Positions 31,796 through 45,970 of a stretch of DNA of 64,000 nt are shown one piece after another. Origin of the DNA: Micropterix aruncella. Lineage: Eukaryota > Arthropoda > Insecta > Lepidoptera > Micropterigidae. The translations under genes and the position numbers were made by a program. The stretch covers positions 15,626,818 to 15,690,817 of the forward strand of contig OX155955.1 of NCBI GenBank assembly GCA_944548615.1, in the 5' to 3' direction. A model generated the notes under the pieces. It ran no database searches, had not been told where the DNA came from, and saw only the letters and a list, made by a program, of their open reading frames with translations. Every line of letters begins with the position of its first letter. Within the stretch, counting starts at the first letter, position 1.

Positions 31796-32200
31796 ATGAA
31801 TGCCACTTTTAAACAGTCTCGAAGAGGAGTTTGTGGATTTCACTCTGTGCTCCACGGGATTCGCCCGTTGGATAACCAATTGGAAAGTTCACGAGCACCT
31901 GTCTTCTTCGGATCGCAGACTGGTGACATTTGGCATCAACCGTCGCGTTCCCCCCACGCCACAATCCGAGTGGCGATACCGAACCGGCGACATTAACTGG
32001 GACCGGTTTGGTGAAGTCCTCTGCGAGAATCTTGAGGCCTTTCCATCGCCTTCTAGTAGTACCGCAGAGGACTTGTGTGTCGCACTTAATGCGGCCATCG
32101 AGTCTTCCTGTGATGCCGTAGTAGGGCGGAAGAAACCCCGCGGTGGTTTCGCGGCCCCGTGGTGGTCTTCCGAACTCTGCGATAATTTTAAATGTAATAT
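31796..32200 (+). pseudogene. R1-like non-LTR retrotransposon fragment (endonuclease end/linker)
   Basis: A 139-residue plus-strand frame contains FTLCSTGFARWITNWKVHE, HLSSSDRRLVTFGI (the SDH-like end of an APE endonuclease) and RGGFAAPWWSSELCD, the conserved WW motif before the reverse transcriptase in R1-clade elements. It stops at a frame break near 32200 with no RT following. Confidence 0.7.
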
Positions 32201-32385
32201 TTTAAATAATGTAGCGTAGCGATTGATAATTAATGTGATTGAAAATTGTTATTTTTGTGATGTGACGCAATGATGAGATTTAAATTTTCTACTGATCGAT
32301 TAAGGTGAACAATGTATGAGATGAAGTTAAAATAAAAGAAAAATAAAAAATCTCAAGTTTCAATTTCTTTTAAACTCTCTCTATA

Positions 32386-32625
32386 CTATTGAATATCTAT
32401 GATATTGAACATTTTCAAAGCCTATTAGATTTTAAAATGTTTTTCAAAGGATTTCATTTTTGTATGGTTTTAAAATATTTCTAAGTATTCTGTAGTTTTG
32501 AATATTTTCAAAGACTATTTGATTTTAAAATGATTTTCAAATTATTTTATTTTTCTATAGTTTCAAAATATTTATAAGTATTCTATAGTTTTGAATATTT
32601 TCAAAGACTATTTGATTTTAAAATT
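32386..32625. repeat. AT-rich minisatellite, unit about 95 bp
   Basis: About 2.5 copies of a unit containing TTGAATATTTTCAAAGACTA and TTTGATTTTAAAAT, seen near 32402, 32498 and 32593. The last two copies are nearly identical, the first is diverged. Confidence 0.85.
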
Positions 32626-33784
32626 CCCGTGCTTTTACTGGTTTAAATAACGTGTCGCAACCTTAAATCAGTGCATATCCTATCAATGCTCTTTGTAAGC
32701 TAAATATCTTACAGCCAACCACTTACTTTCAACTTACGAAAATGTTACATCTGCATGCCGAAATGTCCTTCGTTGCTCACTCCTGATGGCGAAACTGCTT
32801 TTCAAAATCAATATTCTACCTGTACATGTTTTATGCGTCTTTCAGTATTTTTTTTAATGAATTTCAGGTTTTTCACGCAAACTAAACTATTCGAGATTAC
32901 AAGTTTCGAATAGAAAATATTTTCAATTGTTTTACGCTTATTGGAGTCGATTATTTTTTATATAATGAGCGCCGATCGAATCTTGGCGTTTAAAACTATC
33001 TCATTTTCTTATATCTCGGACTGAAAACAACATCGCTTTCTCATGTCTTTAGACTGAAATTTCACGCTGATTCTATGGCGTTTCTCAAAAAACGAAATAT
33101 GTTTTCTTGCGCTTCCCCATTAACTAAAATACATGTAGAGTATTATAATAAGTTATAACAAAGATGCCATAAACATCCATAAAAAAAAACAAATATAAAA
33201 AATAAAATACCTACTGCTGTTTGCTTTTTCGTGACGATGCGTGACGACGCGGTACTGCGGTGTAGAAGAATAAAATATTACGTGAGCGGGAACTGATAAG
33301 AGCTAACCTAAAAAGACGTGCTCTCACTTTCAATAGCAGCAGGGAAGTGAATCTATTTCATAGCGCGCCTGTGTATTTATTAACGCGGCTAGCCCATACA
33401 AAAAATGTGTGGAGAATCTGATACCTGATTTTCTGGGATTTATTGTATAAAATCCTATTACAATAATCGAAATTTAAATATTTTATAGTGAAGATATGTC
33501 ATTTAACTTTCTTTTATAATAATTTGTAATTCAAATTAGTTATTATTTTCCCAGTGAGGACTAAAACCCCGCGCCAATTTTTGTATATTTTCTCGGGTGT
33601 TTTTATAAAACACTAAGCAAACTATTGCCAAATTTATTACCTCACCTTATAAATGACTTATTGATAAACACGAGTGTTTTTTGTCACTGCTTTTATTAGC
33701 GTAGTTTTAGCGGAATAACTAAAACGCTAGACCCTAATTTGAGAAATTTCGTGCAGCACCCTCTTAATATTTTTGTGAATTATG
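32626..33784. other. Unassigned sequence inside the enlarged Tc1 element
   Basis: AT-rich, no coding frame or repeat boundary that I can support. Confidence 0.35.
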
Positions 33785-34840
33785 GCAGCGTTTTACAAAA
33801 AAATACAATTTTAACTTTGGCGATGCAAAAAGTGAATTCCAGGGCGGATTGCAGTTCAGATTGGATGCAGTCACACTGCAGTGTTAGATTGTATAAAAAA
33901 AATTAAAGGTTCTGCAAGTCTTAAAGCGAAAAAAGATACTGGGCATAAAAAAAGACAACACATGCAGAGGATCGACTGCTGAAGCGAATCTGTCTGCAGA
34001 ATCAATTCAAGTGCCGTGGATATAAGGAAGAGTTCATAAAGGCTGGTGGTTCTGAAGTCGGTGTTCCCACCGTACGCCGAAGACTCCGGGAGAGCGGCTT
34101 TTTTGCCAGGTCTGCAAAAAAGCCACTACTGACCAAAAAAATGCGCATTGTTCGCTTAGAATGGGCTAAAAATATAAAACTTGACTGAAATCGATTGGTG
34201 ACGAGTTATTTCTCCAATGAGAGTAAATTTCATTCATTTGGTTCGGATGGAATTCAGTACGTGAGACGAAGATCTGGAGAATGTTTAAGCGATGAGTGTC
34301 TTAGACCAACAGTGAAGTATCCTGCTGAACAGACGGTCTGGGGATGTTTCTCCTTTTATGGAGTGGGGCAATTAGCATTCATAATAGGAACTGTATTTAT
34401 TTCCTTCAATTGAAGTGCACTATTCCAATATTTCTGAGTGCATTTTCCAAGATGACTGCACCGTGTCACCGAGCAAAACTATAAGTATTATTTTTTTCTG
34501 ACACTAATTTATACTGTTTAAAAAAATATTTTAAAAATATAACATTAAAACAATTTTTAGATCAAAGAATATATGAAAATTCATGAAATTCCAACACTGG
34601 ATTGACCCAAAAATAGTCCTGATACCTGAAACCCTATCGAGAATTCGGGGCATAAAATGGCAAATGAAATAAATAAACTAAAGCCTTGTCAAAGGAAAAC
34701 CTTAAAAACATCATCGAAAAAGTGTGGTTTGAATTTTTTCCCAAGACTACATATAAAATTTGGTGAAATTCATGCCAAAACGTATTGAAGCTGTAATAAA
34801 AAAAAGGAGGAACAACAAAGTACTGATTTTGTTGGTTTTT
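33785..34840 (+). pseudogene. Decayed Tc1 transposase
   Basis: Plus-strand blocks: VAIQIGCSHTAVLDCIKKIK (helix-turn-helix, 33848 on), TKKMRIVRLEWAKN, FSNESKFHSFGSDGIQYVRR and TVWGCFSFYGVGQL (34195-34413), then QDDCT near 34450 where QDDSAPCH is expected, and C-terminal INKLKPCQRKTL...IIEKVWFEFF to about 34800. Separated by stops and frameshifts, hence inactive. Confidence 0.8.
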
Positions 34841-35160
34841 AATAATTGTTAGTCTTATGTACCTATGTAATTTTATTTTAAATAAATATGTGGTTTTTAA
34901 ATTTGAGCATTTTTCCTCACTAAAAAGGCACTCTTTTTTGTATATCATCTTTAAACAGCGTTGCTTCATAATTTGGACTGAAAATCTTTTAAGAAATCAC
35001 AATTAAAAAAAATTTTATTTAAAAAAACTGATACTCCCAGTCTGGAAAGATTTCTGCGCTCGCTAATCTCGCGATGCATCGAGCGTAGGAACGCCTATCC
35101 ACCGGAGCGGCCGATCGTATCGTATAGTAAAATGAAAGTATGAAATTGCGCTCGATGCGT

Positions 35161-35166
35161 TTTATT
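35161..35166 (-). terminator. Poly(A) signal of RpS14
   Basis: AATAAA on the minus strand, 47 bases after the RpS14 stop codon. Confidence 0.7.
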
Positions 35167-35212
35167 GAAGACACATAAGAATGGTTGTTAACGATAGGAG
35201 GACATTCCAGAG

Positions 35213-38583
<3,371 letters not shown>

Positions 38584-39709
38584 TTCGAACCTTTAACAAT
38601 AAACGAACCGGGCTGTAGTTATCGAGCGCCGAGCGAGACGCAATCCTTCGAAATCTTAGCAATCACAACGCGGTCCCGATCAAATCGCGCCAAAACATAA
38701 TCACTGGAAATCGCGCTATAAATCTACGCGATATTTCGACGATATAGCAGCAATTTACTTAATAATCTCATGAAATGAAAAGCATCGGCGATAATAACCT
38801 GTGCGCGGCGCTGACAGAACTGTCAAAAAAGAGCGAATTTATTCTTTTTTTTTAATACAGTGCTTAGTGAGAAGTTATATTTTTGCCATATAATCAATAT
38901 TGTTTATTTTAAAAAGTCTATATCCATCGACTTTTATATACATGAAAATAAATAGCTTTTAATAATTATTTCTCAGGAATTTTAAATGAATTCTAGATTC
39001 CTAAATTCATAGTTTAGAAGTAGAATTACACTAATACTTTATTTTCAAAGAAGCAACCAAAGGTAACACAAAACTAGCCAACTAGGATACTGCCCGTACT
39101 AGGGTAGATTTCAGAGTTATCCTGTGCGCACGTAATTTTAAATTCATTATTCCCACTTATTTATAATTTTGTACCTACGTATAATATTTACATACGTAGT
39201 AATTATTTCAATATTAGGAATATTGCATACTATTGTATGCATACTATTAGAAACGTATAATTAATATATTGACTGTCATAATTAAATTAAAATTCATCAT
39301 GTATACATCCGTGATGCATCTACGGCGAATATTTTTTTTAATTTGCAGATGAATGCACAAAATGGGGCCAAAAATATATTCTAGTAGGTATCTACTAGTA
39401 CATAAATACAAGTCAGTTGGACATTGTATTCAATGTAGTATTTGAGAAAACTAGATTTGTGTTGTATTGACCATGTCTACTTCTCGGATAAAATAAAATC
39501 CCTTTCGTCTCTCGTTCAGTTTTCAGGGTATATGTCGTTCTTGTGAACGCAATTCCGAACAGTTATGGCCCTGCAAGTCTCGCTTGAGTATCCGAACCGG
39601 CAGCGAGCTCGACATTGCATGACGGTAAGGGCATGTTGTATCTACTTCAACCGACGAAGAGGTAAAATAGTTATATTATACGTTCTAGGGGTTTTTCTCC
39701 TAGGAATGT
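38584..39709. other. RpS14 5' flank and intergenic region
   Basis: The first 100-200 bp presumably hold the RpS14 5' UTR and promoter, without a clear TATA box. Near-palindromes occur at 39172-39202 (TACCTACGTA...TACGTAGTA). Nothing else recognised. Confidence 0.4.
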
Positions 39710-39714
39710 AATCA

Positions 39715-39888
39715 TGTTGAATTGTTCCAGTCAGGAAGTTCCGCGTAAATTAAAGTCCTAGCAAAAATGAAAACGGGACGCGATGAGAGAAAAAAACACA
39801 GCGACTCAGTTTGAGGTTACAAACATTTATTGTGACAGTTCTGTGCTAGTGTTGCCAGACTTGCAACGAAAAACCATAATATTCAATA
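39715..39888 (-). repeat. 3' LTR of the copia element
   Basis: 174 bp, plus-strand limits TGTTGAATTG...ATTCAATA, identical to the 5' LTR. The pol stop codon is about 100 bp inside from it. Confidence 0.95.
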
Positions 39889-39990
39889 CTCCCACTTTTT
39901 GTTACAAGTCAATGCCAAAATCAAAATAAAATTGAGAATACAATTAACCAACAAATTCAAAATTAAGATTAATTCCTTGAATACTCTACG

Positions 39991-42900
39991 TTAATTATTT
40001 GGCATGACATTCATCAAAGTACAAAAATGTTGATGTTTTGGCCTTGATAATGCCTTTGTCATTATATCAGCTGTCTGCTCATCCGTCTGAACGTATTTTA
40101 GCTCAAATATTCCGTCTTCGAATTTCTCTCGGATGAAGTGATATCGCACGTCGATGTGCTTTGTCCTCTTGTGAAATTCCGGGTTCTTCACAAGTCGAAT
40201 TGCGCTCTGGTTGTCCATGAAAAATATTGGCACGTCCAATTTCGATTGCTGTAGCTCGCACAACAAATTTTTCAGCCAAACCAATTCCTTTATGGCATGT
40301 GATGCTGCCATATATTCGGATTCTGTTGTAGACAGTGCAACCGATTTTTGTCGTTCTGATCCCCAACTGATAACGCTTCCTCCGAACATGAAAACGTATC
40401 CTGACGTCGATCTTCGCGTACTGACGTCTCCGGCGTAATCGGCATCGCTGTATCCACAAAAATGTAAATCGTTTTGTGTCTCGAAGCGAATTCCCATGTC
40501 CACCGTGCCCTTGACATACTTTAAGATGCGTTTTACTGCATTCACATGGGCTGCAGCTGGTTTTTCCAAATATCTGCTGACATTTCCAACTGCAAAGCTG
40601 ATATCTGGCCTGGTAGCGACAGCCAAATACATCAGACTTCCAACTGCTTCACGATATGGAAAATCGGTCTCTTCGTCTGTTTCAAAATCTCCAAGATTCT
40701 GAGAAATGTCCAATGGTGTTGACACTGCATTGCAATTCGTCATGTTAAAACGATCAAGTATCTTTCTTGCATATCCCTGTTGGTGAATGTGAATCGATCC
40801 GTCAGATCGCTGATCAATTTCGAGTCCCAAAAAACATTTCAGGTCAAATATTTTTATCTCGAATTCCTTTTTCAAGTGTCCGATGACTGGAACAATGGCT
40901 TCCTGCTTTTCCGCCGCAATCAATCCGTCGTCGACGTAAATTGCCAGAATTAGCATGCCGTTTTCTCCGTTGCAAACGAAAACACATGGATCCGATTCAC
41001 TTGCTTTGAAACCAAATTTGTTGATGAACAAAGTAAACTTTTTGTTCCAACAGCGCGATGCCTGTTTCAAACCATATAAGCTTTTTGATAGCTTACATAC
41101 TCGCCCGCTTTCATCATCATATCCAATTGGCTGGCTCATGTAGACATTCTCCTCTAAATCTCCATTTAGAAATGCCGTCTTGATGTCAAACTGCTTCAAC
41201 TTCATTTTCTTCGATGTCGCCAACGCCAGGATTGCTCTGATCGATGTGAACTTTACCACCGGGCTGAAAGTTTCGTGGTAATCGATGCCATATTGCTGCG
41301 TAAATCCCCGCACTACCAATCGCGCCTTGTAGCGATCAATGCTTCCGTCTGGATTCTGCTTGACTTTATAGACCCATCGATTATCTATAACTCTTTGATC
41401 AACTGGTGCCTTAACCAAAGTCCACGTACGATTTATAATGAGTGAATCGTACTCCTCGTTCATGGCCTGTTTCCACTGTCGGTGGTCACTCGATTTAATC
41501 GCCTCTTCAAAAGTTCTTGGCTCTTCGGTGACTGCTAACATTGCCGAATGATGTCCCGATGCGAAATATGTCAAACGCTTCGCTGCTGTAATTGTGTTTC
41601 GATCGCGCAAACGCCGATTTATGACATTTCTGTTGTCAAGGTCGCATATCGCACCACGTTCCTCGCGTTCCTCTGGAGTAAAGAGTTCCTCTACATCCTC
41701 ATCATTTACATCATCTTTATTTGCGTTTGTATCGCCCGTGCTCTCAATAGTTTTTTCTTCAGCTCCGATGTCCAGTGTGGCCATGGATTCCTCCAACAAA
41801 AATACGACGTCTCGTGAGATTTCTATTTTGCCTGTTTTCGGATTCCAAACTCGATATCCCTTCGAATGGTTGTCGTAACCAACGAACATACATTTTTCTG
41901 CCTTTGGATCCAACTTCTGCCGTTTTTCCTTTGGAACGTGAATGAACACTTCCGAGCCGAAAATTCGCAGATGATCGACCTTCGCTTCCTTGTTGTGCCA
42001 CAATTCATACGGTGATTTGTCCGCGACTGTGCTCGTTCCAGTTCTATTCAGCACATGAACTGCTGAATTTACTGCCTCGGCCCAAAACTTCTTTTCTATT
42101 TGCTTCGACTGAAGCATCGTTCTCGCTGATTCGACGATTGTTCGCATCTCCCGTTCCGCACAGCCGTTTTGCTCAGGCGTGTATGGCACAGTTCGCTGGT
42201 GATGAATACCAACTTCCTCGAAAAATGCTTTCAATTTTCCGTTGACGAACTCTGTGCCGTTGTCGGATCTGATAATGCGAATTTTGTGTCCAAATGTCCT
42301 CTGAATCAGCTTCACACACTTCTTGATGATGCTTGCTACTTCTGACTTTTGTTTCATGAAGTAGACAAAACGAAAATGTGAGTAATCATCTTTCAATAGT
42401 AAGAAATACTTGGCGCCACCTATCGAATTTTCTTGGAATGGTCCGCACAAGTCAGTATGAATGACTTCGCCACACGCTTTCGACTTCTCCTCACGATTCT
42501 TGAAGGTACCTCGATGGTGTTTTCCAAGTACGCATGCTTCACATGTGAAATCTTCATTGATGAATTCAATATTTCGAGTCTGCAGAAACTTCTTCACATG
42601 TATGACGTTTTGATGTCCAAGTCGCTCGTGCCACGAACAAAGCGATCTCTTCTTTATTACTACGTTTGCTGTAGCCTCGATTCGTGAAATCTGATTCACC
42701 TTGAACAGCATCTGGAACAAACCGTTTCTACGAACTCCCACTGCAACTACGTTTCCGTTTTTCAGCAGTTCGCAACGTTTGTTGTCCATGCTCAGCTGAT
42801 GTCCATGATCTGTCACCTTTCCTGATGAAAATAAATTCATCTGAAGATCCGGTACGAATAGAACTCCCATGACTCGCTTGCGAATCCAATCATTGCCATT

Positions 42901-43911
42901 GAAAGCGTGAATGCTGATGTCGCCTTTGCCTCGAGCCACAATTCTATCGCCATTACCTATCTTCACTTGTTCGGATATTTCAGTGAAATTCTCGAACCAA
43001 TCGCGCCGGTGACTCATGTGATCAGTTGCCCCTGAATCTAATATCCAAGTGTCTTTGTCTCCACTCGTCGCTGAGTGACAAATGAACGCGTCGACCGAGC
43101 CATCTTCTCGTTTCTCGTCAGAGCTATGCTTCTTCTCTGGGCAGTCCCGCTTCCAATGACCTCCTTTTCCGCACTTAAAGCACTTGCCTTTCGGTTTGTC
43201 GCTTTTATTCGTCAATTTGTTGTTGCTGTTCGACGAATTTCCCTTTTTGATGTTGTAGGTTTTCTTGGGAAAAGTTCGCTTAGCTATCAGCGCTTCCACC
43301 TCTTCGACTTGTCCCTGCGATTTCAGGCGAAGCTCTTCTGCCATTAATCGCGCTCGCAGATTTGTCAAAGTTTGACTTTCAGAACTTGCAGATTCCCATG
43401 CACTGTGAAAATGATTGAATTCAGCAGGTAACGTTATTAAAATTTTCGAAATTACCATGGAATCGGATATGGTCTCCTTTTGATCTCGCAGCTGTTGCAC
43501 AATTTCCATTAATTTCGATAAGAACGTCGCAATATCATCTCCTGCCTTCTTCGCATAACTGTAATACTTTTGTTGCAAAAGTAGTGTGTTTGCCTTCGAT
43601 GTATGCTCATAGGTTCCTCTGAGCATTTCCCACATCTCGTTTGCTGTCGCACAGGTCATAATTTGCATTACCGCCTGCCTTCTGCATGCTGTCGAAATGA
43701 TTCGTCTCGATTTGGCGTCTTTCTTCTTCCAAACGACGATTTTTGTTGCATAGTCCGGCTCTGCAGCCGTTGGCTTCTCTTCGGCTCCATCGACAATATC
43801 GAATAATTCATTGTCCTCCAGAATTTGACGCATTTGGAATTTCCATGTCAGCCAATTGCAAGACTCACCGACACCTTCCAATTTTTCGATATTTATTCGA
43901 TCACCTTCCAT
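39991..43911 (-). CDS. copia Gag-Pol polyprotein
   Basis: 1,306 residues from the ATG at 43911 (MEGDRINIEKLEGVGESCNW); the frame is open further upstream to 44127, but no ATG is needed there and copia Gag usually starts like this. Domains in order: Gag (WLTWKFQMRQILEDNELFD), CCHC zinc knuckle CFKCGKGGHWKRDC (near 245), protease DSGATDHM (near 290), integrase zinc region (HERLGHQN...CEACVLGKHH), integrase core (HTDLCGPF near 487, IRSDNGTEF, AERE), RT (YVDD near 990) and RNase H (YSDADYAGD near 1157, DNQSAIRLVKN, RTKHIDVRYHFIRE). Integrase before RT is diagnostic of Ty1/copia. Gag and Pol share one frame, so in Drosophila copia the ratio is set by splicing; that is possible but not shown here. 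All motifs are intact. Confidence 0.97.
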   Translation of the reverse strand: MEGDRINIEKLEGVGESCNWLTWKFQMRQILEDNELFDIVDGAEEKPTAAEPDYATKIVVWKKKDAKSRRIISTACRRQAVMQIMTCATANEMWEMLRGTYEHTSKANTLLLQQKYYSYAKKAGDDIATFLSKLMEIVQQLRDQKETISDSMVISKILITLPAEFNHFHSAWESASSESQTLTNLRARLMAEELRLKSQGQVEEVEALIAKRTFPKKTYNIKKGNSSNSNNKLTNKSDKPKGKCFKCGKGGHWKRDCPEKKHSSDEKREDGSVDAFICHSATSGDKDTWILDSGATDHMSHRRDWFENFTEISEQVKIGNGDRIVARGKGDISIHAFNGNDWIRKRVMGVLFVPDLQMNLFSSGKVTDHGHQLSMDNKRCELLKNGNVVAVGVRRNGLFQMLFKVNQISRIEATANVVIKKRSLCSWHERLGHQNVIHVKKFLQTRNIEFINEDFTCEACVLGKHHRGTFKNREEKSKACGEVIHTDLCGPFQENSIGGAKYFLLLKDDYSHFRFVYFMKQKSEVASIIKKCVKLIQRTFGHKIRIIRSDNGTEFVNGKLKAFFEEVGIHHQRTVPYTPEQNGCAEREMRTIVESARTMLQSKQIEKKFWAEAVNSAVHVLNRTGTSTVADKSPYELWHNKEAKVDHLRIFGSEVFIHVPKEKRQKLDPKAEKCMFVGYDNHSKGYRVWNPKTGKIEISRDVVFLLEESMATLDIGAEEKTIESTGDTNANKDDVNDEDVEELFTPEEREERGAICDLDNRNVINRRLRDRNTITAAKRLTYFASGHHSAMLAVTEEPRTFEEAIKSSDHRQWKQAMNEEYDSLIINRTWTLVKAPVDQRVIDNRWVYKVKQNPDGSIDRYKARLVVRGFTQQYGIDYHETFSPVVKFTSIRAILALATSKKMKLKQFDIKTAFLNGDLEENVYMSQPIGYDDESGRVCKLSKSLYGLKQASRCWNKKFTLFINKFGFKASESDPCVFVCNGENGMLILAIYVDDGLIAAEKQEAIVPVIGHLKKEFEIKIFDLKCFLGLEIDQRSDGSIHIHQQGYARKILDRFNMTNCNAVSTPLDISQNLGDFETDEETDFPYREAVGSLMYLAVATRPDISFAVGNVSRYLEKPAAAHVNAVKRILKYVKGTVDMGIRFETQNDLHFCGYSDADYAGDVSTRRSTSGYVFMFGGSVISWGSERQKSVALSTTESEYMAASHAIKELVWLKNLLCELQQSKLDVPIFFMDNQSAIRLVKNPEFHKRTKHIDVRYHFIREKFEDGIFELKYVQTDEQTADIMTKALSRPKHQHFCTLMNVMPNN

Positions 43912-44322
43912 TTCTTCTGTTTTCGAATTGCCGGATTTGAAATTTTCCGAAAAAAACTTTTCAATTTCAATCCAAAAGAAAACTCGCTCCCGAAAACTGC
44001 GCGTTGAGAAAAACGTTTTCCTTGTACCACGCGATGATGAAATCACGCACAAAAAACAGCTATCGACGCACCACAGTTTTTCAGACAGAAAAATTGCTGA
44101 TTCTAACCTCAAAAGTAATCGCTGCACCCACTAAAAAATACCGCACAAAACGAAATGACACTTTTGTTTTTGTCCGTTTATCTAAAATCGCACTAATTCA
44201 GTTGAATTATTCCACGCGATTTAAAACGATTCACCAGAATAGTCACTTTCTCCGCTTGCACTATTTCAGTCGCGAAAACCGCGTTTTCAGCATTTGCACT
44301 TTTCTTTACACAGTCGTCGTGA

Positions 44323-44337
44323 GCTGGGCCCATAACC
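44323..44337 (-). promoter_or_regulatory. copia primer-binding site (initiator tRNA-Met anticodon arm)
   Basis: Immediately inside the 5' LTR the plus strand reads GCTGGGCCCATAACC, which equals the anticodon stem-loop of eukaryotic initiator tRNA-Met. Copia of Drosophila is known to prime from an internally cleaved initiator tRNA half, and this matches that arrangement. Confidence 0.85.
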
Positions 44338-44511
44338 TGTTGAATTGTTCCAGTCAGGAAGTTCCGCGTAAATTAAAGTCCTAGCAAAAATGAAAACGGG
44401 ACGCGATGAGAGAAAAAAACACAGCGACTCAGTTTGAGGTTACAAACATTTATTGTGACAGTTCTGTGCTAGTGTTGCCAGACTTGCAACGAAAAACCAT
44501 AATATTCAATA
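44338..44511 (-). repeat. 5' LTR of the copia element
   Basis: 174 bp, identical to 39715-39888; followed by the target duplication AATCA. Confidence 0.95.
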
Positions 44512-44546
44512 AATCACCATAGTCCTTGATGGCTTCCAAAACCACC

Positions 44547-45276
44547 TTACCCATAGGACAGTATACCAACCAGTAGCTTTACTCTTGAGCTACAGGGCAT
44601 TGCAGGAAGAGGGTGCGAGGAATATGGGCAGAGGGGTACGTCCCGACAAACGCCTTTGGTTAGCAATATGCGCAGGTAAAGGCTGGTGACGTTTTCGAGC
44701 ATTTGTATATCAGCGTGAGCCGAGTAGCGGGACATCTGGCGACCATATCAAAGCCCTTACGACTCGTGACGTATTCGCTTTGATTTCAATTTTGTTATAA
44801 GAGAAGTTACTGTCTGGTATACTGTGCCCATGGGATCGATCGGGCGGAACTTTAAGCATCTTATGCTTTTGGCAACGCAAGTGTTCGAGGCGTTGATGGC
44901 CGCATTGATCTCTCCATCGGAAATGCTGTTGTCCAGGCCCTTGACAAGGGCCAAACGAACTCTAACGAAGGAATGAATGAAAGCATGGTAACATTTCACT
45001 TCAACATTTCAAAATTCAACATTTACTGTTCGAGCTGCCCGACTTAAGTGCCACTTCGATTCGGTTGCGGCCTGTTTTTTTAGATAGTACACATGTGGCA
45101 CATGTGTGGTTTTTCTCCAGCAGTGTACCTATAAAAGGGGTAAGATATACAAATTGGGGTTTCCGCAATTCCGTAGGAAAGGTTGTATCATTGATTTTAT
45201 AGTGTATAAAATCAATGGTTGTATTGAATAAATTCAGAAAGGGGCCCAGAGAGACCTTATCAGGATCGAACCCCAA
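44547..45276 (-). pseudogene. Probable non-LTR ORF1 (gag-like) remnant
   Basis: Minus-strand frames 45016-45276, 44757-44999 and 44547-44735 look protein-like and colinear: ISDGEINAAINASN, CLKFRPIDPMGTVYQTVTSLI, then a Cys-containing block. The middle part resembles the pre-zinc-knuckle region of jockey-type ORF1 proteins, but the knuckles are not clearly preserved. It is broken by frameshifts. Low-moderate confidence in the family. Confidence 0.4.
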
Positions 45277-45970
45277 ACGGTTTTACAAAACAGGAAAGCC
45301 AAACGGGCACACGCTCCGGCACCGACGTATACAACACACCCACAACTTTTTCTTAATAGTTCTACTAAAACTAGGCAAGTGAAGTTGTTTAATTTCTGTG
45401 CCATGTAGACAGCGCTGTGAAACTGCTAAAACCTTCAACTAGATAGATAAATCGTAGGTACATATCGACTTTTAATAATAATGCTGGAGCTAATTTAGTA
45501 ACCATCGTTAAATCTTACGATTTATTTAATTACCTAGATTTCTGGTTAAAATAGAAAACCCTTCACACTTTTGCACTTTCTATTATACTTATCTCAAAAA
45601 TACCAATTTTTGAGTTATAAGAGAAGTAAGGCAACGATATATCATATAATTCTGTGAATCGGAAACATAAAAATGGATAGGCTGAGACTAGCTAGAGTTT
45701 ATACTCTATTATTATAAGTATGTTCGTCTTTATAAGGTTGCTCTCGTCCATGTTATTTACTGTTATGGCACAAGCAAGTTTTACAAAAGGTTTCCCATTT
45801 GTTACTAATCTATGGCAACTATGTGCGGCTCGTCAATACTACTTCCGTTTTGTACATATCTACGTACGTCAAAATTAAATGTCAAAACTATACATTGTCA
45901 CATTGGCTTTGAGGTTATTTTAAAAACATTTTTGTAATATAGATAATTTTTTCAAGATTAACTTCGCAAA
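45277..45970. other. Intergenic region and WDR4 5' flank
   Basis: No gene. A perfect inverted repeat occurs just before it (45190-45201 with 45205-45216, 3-nt loop). The last 100 bp probably contain the WDR4 promoter; no TATA box is evident. Confidence 0.4.

Larger units (their letters stand above)
30149..35066 (+). mobile_element. Tc1-like element enlarged to 4.9 kb by nested insertions
   Basis: Terminal inverted repeats GCGAGCACTGAAATCTTTCC at 30151-30170 and its near complement at 35044-35064 (22 of about 24 positions), each flanked by TA (30149-30150, 35065-35066). A decayed Tc1 transposase in plus orientation lies at 33785-34840, the expected position relative to the right end. Tc1 elements are normally about 1.6 kb; the excess is accounted for partly by the fold-back element at 30502-31450 and the R1-like fragment at 31796-32200. 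Confidence 0.7.
39715..44511 (-). mobile_element. Ty1/copia retrotransposon, full-length and young
   Basis: 4.8 kb with two 174-bp LTRs (39715-39888 and 44338-44511) that are identical base for base as far as I can read, flanked by a 5-bp target duplication AATCA (39710-39714, 44512-44516). One uninterrupted gag-pol frame runs between them. Identical LTRs indicate a very recent insertion. Confidence 0.97.

Noticed and set aside
32386..32625. CRISPR-like array (repeat blocks at regular spacing)
   Set aside because: Units are directly adjoining AT-rich 95-bp tandem copies without unique spacers, in a eukaryotic genome; a minisatellite explains them.
44323..44337. tRNA-Met gene fragment
   Set aside because: Only the anticodon arm sequence is present, abutting the LTR; it is the primer-binding site, not a gene. 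No complete tRNA cloverleaf was found in the window by eye.
43743..44384. Plus-strand frames over the 5' part of the copia element
   Set aside because: Shadows of the intact minus-strand gag-pol; no motifs of their own.
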